Assembly (NCBI GenBank): GCA_903903635.1
Contig: CAIUZK010000207.1
Location: 1-35,029 of the forward strand
DNA length: 35,029 bases
Direction of reading: 5' to 3'
DNA from: an uncultured Bacteroidota bacterium
GTDB taxonomy: Bacteria > Bacteroidota > Bacteroidia > Chitinophagales > Chitinophagaceae
Part shown: positions 34,801 to 35,029 of the stretch, one piece after another
How the letters are laid out: each line of letters begins with the position of its first letter
Position numbering within the stretch: position 1 is the first letter of the stretch
Made by a program: the position numbers and the translations under genes
The notes under the pieces: model-generated
Told to the model about the DNA's origin: nothing
The model's input: only the letters and a program-made list of their open reading frames with translations
Database searches by the model: none

Positions 34801-35029
34801 AAATAAATACTTTAAAACAATGTTATGCATTTTTATTAAGTGCAATTTTTAATAGTAATGAAGATATTTGGGTAGGTCTATGTGAAGAAAAAGAAATAAT
34901 TTTCAGACACGTGTTCAATAAGCTTGGAATAGATAGTATTTATATAGGTCGTGCGAGATCTTTGATTAAAATATCAATAGGGAAATATGAGGTGCTTAAT
35001 AAAGGTTCAGAATTTGACAATTATTTAAA
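31887..35029 (+). CDS. HD phosphohydrolase domain fused to Hsp90-like (GHKL) ATPase, 3' end outside window
   Basis: An open frame of 1,047 codons with no stop before the window ends. Residues ~50-240 form an HD metal-phosphohydrolase domain: His60 ('HDAAHSFRVAE'), His95-Asp96 ('LSAYLHDIGMS'), His201/His202 and Asp237 ('LRVADVMEND'). Residues ~375-500 form a Bergerat ATP site close to HtpG/Hsp90: N-box 'RELIQNSFDAIKE' (379-391), 'DQGVGM' (434-439) and 'RTGQFGIGVLSYFMIAD' (475-491). The rest (~500-1047) is A/N/K-rich and unassigned. HD domains hydrolyse nucleotides or phosphoesters; Hsp90-type ATPases change shape on ATP binding. Together they suggest an ATP-controlled effector, as in predicted conflict systems, which is inference. 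Composition is far more A+T-rich than neighbours, suggesting transfer. The nearest upstream gene is divergent. Confidence 0.85.
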   Translation, partial: MSNTNWKKTKLFTAISKRKGKYADNIKALLNNPKTMDDIQYILDSGGTTPKDFTLHDAAHSFRVAERMWDLIPETTKKALTDYEMGFLLLSAYLHDIGMSPDFERVLRHKNFLTSDIKDGLSEPEIDDFQRWIDKDNKVKSIDIRKEKVDDTKTSDYILSYYVRFKHNDWSGDWINENFNGIALYGYPSWGDDLIKICKSHHYGLENLKGGSFDPKPIGSDSHVHLRYLSMCLRVADVMENDPERTPDVILNHRMISLDSLKYWLKDRQYNLVRNGNKFTVHARPNKAYLHKAIDETADWIELELKLCDELIKLKPLSHNSFTKLPNYSWSIEAFIFRDIKPEEGTYEYIQGAFRPNTSKILELLGGSQLYGDKIWAYRELIQNSFDAIKERIAYQIVNDNRNPAESLPKLGDLYNIEISLEKRDDGVWLICKDQGVGMTKSIIEKFFLESGSSKRHEISELERKCKERGFNFSRTGQFGIGVLSYFMIADKIIVKTKRELNTGYHEEESIAWKFEINGTHDFGELSKLYKPINGTEIELKLKLDIIHNISEWDQRLEYFLKENVFRSPCAIKYTSKLKKVEKLIGFGWTNDYQDIKNKIGEKFIENIEIEENVNDRIMPHSKKKAMLGGNELRYAAFQDMKNKIDFIFEEGELVGLGRYRIFVPYFKLSKGNSYFYLKEEVISDAIIVSKINRGYVWGPRFGEINFSLKGIAINAQSIDENENENDIDLFPEIPNAYIEIDIETANETSLAVSRLSLNLDSTFLKFKTIIDTKVRNLINLNKESFNNIYGLFNAEFVDFDPTNYYWLFHEQKLLCESGNKLVLKEIKYPICKYRPIFGRYKSVKFNGKKLSFIEDIMAYNSPSYNFDYFSVFGKNSKFSYFDHQDGAVNNIYEISDKRHELNNSHNEFEPNTIELPSKWNDIAFFTFENSFRHNVLINEIYFNAKYKHFNLFDSKLFKLFNKRVLEISIDEINTLKQCYAFLLSAIFNSNEDIWVGLCEEKEIIFRHVFNKLGIDSIYIGRARSLIKISIGKYEVLNKGSEFDNYL

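Overview
The window looks like a chromosomal segment from a Bacteroidota bacterium, probably of the Chitinophagales type. The reasons are the Bacteroidota promoter -7 element (TAnnTTTG) upstream of many genes, the acpP-fabF-rnc cluster, an FtsX/LolE-type permease without its ATPase next to it, a class 1 fbp, SprA-like short lipoprotein genes with SC/GC lipoboxes, and protein families whose best resemblance is to Bacteroidota. No tRNA, rRNA or CRISPR array was seen.

Layout. 1-5400 is a loose accessory zone. It holds non-coding DNA full of short dispersed repeats and palindromes, a TPR protein, a 106-residue beta-barrel-like protein, a bacterial GRAS-domain (methyltransferase-fold) protein followed by an aminotransferase gene cut down to its first ~38 codons by a group II intron remnant, a 58-residue ORF and a small secreted protein. 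5427-16208 is mostly housekeeping: a DEAD-box RNA helicase, acpP-fabF-rnc, a FemAB/GNAT protein behind an FtsX-like permease, a DinB-like protein and a large double-SWIM SNF2 ATPase. 16201-22496 appears to be one minus-strand operon of eight genes. It reads: hypothetical protein, 7-TM membrane protein, sensor-less histidine kinase, LuxR-type response regulator, then four tandem paralogues of an unnamed membrane protein family, the last broken by a frameshift. 22856-31582 is again general metabolism and repair: fbp, membrane and lipoproteins, a metzincin-like lipoprotein, a VOC-VOC-GNAT fusion, an SRPBCC protein, gcvH, a VanZ-like protein and a UvrD/PcrA helicase.

At 31583 the composition turns strongly A+T-rich and one long open frame (31887 to the window end, at least 1,047 codons) begins. 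It joins an N-terminal HD phosphohydrolase domain to an Hsp90-like (GHKL) ATPase. The architecture, the composition shift and the position suggest the edge of a laterally acquired, possibly defensive, island. This is the most promising candidate in the window, with the four-paralogue two-component operon and the GRAS/aminotransferase locus next.

All functional assignments come from reading motifs by eye. No database search was possible.
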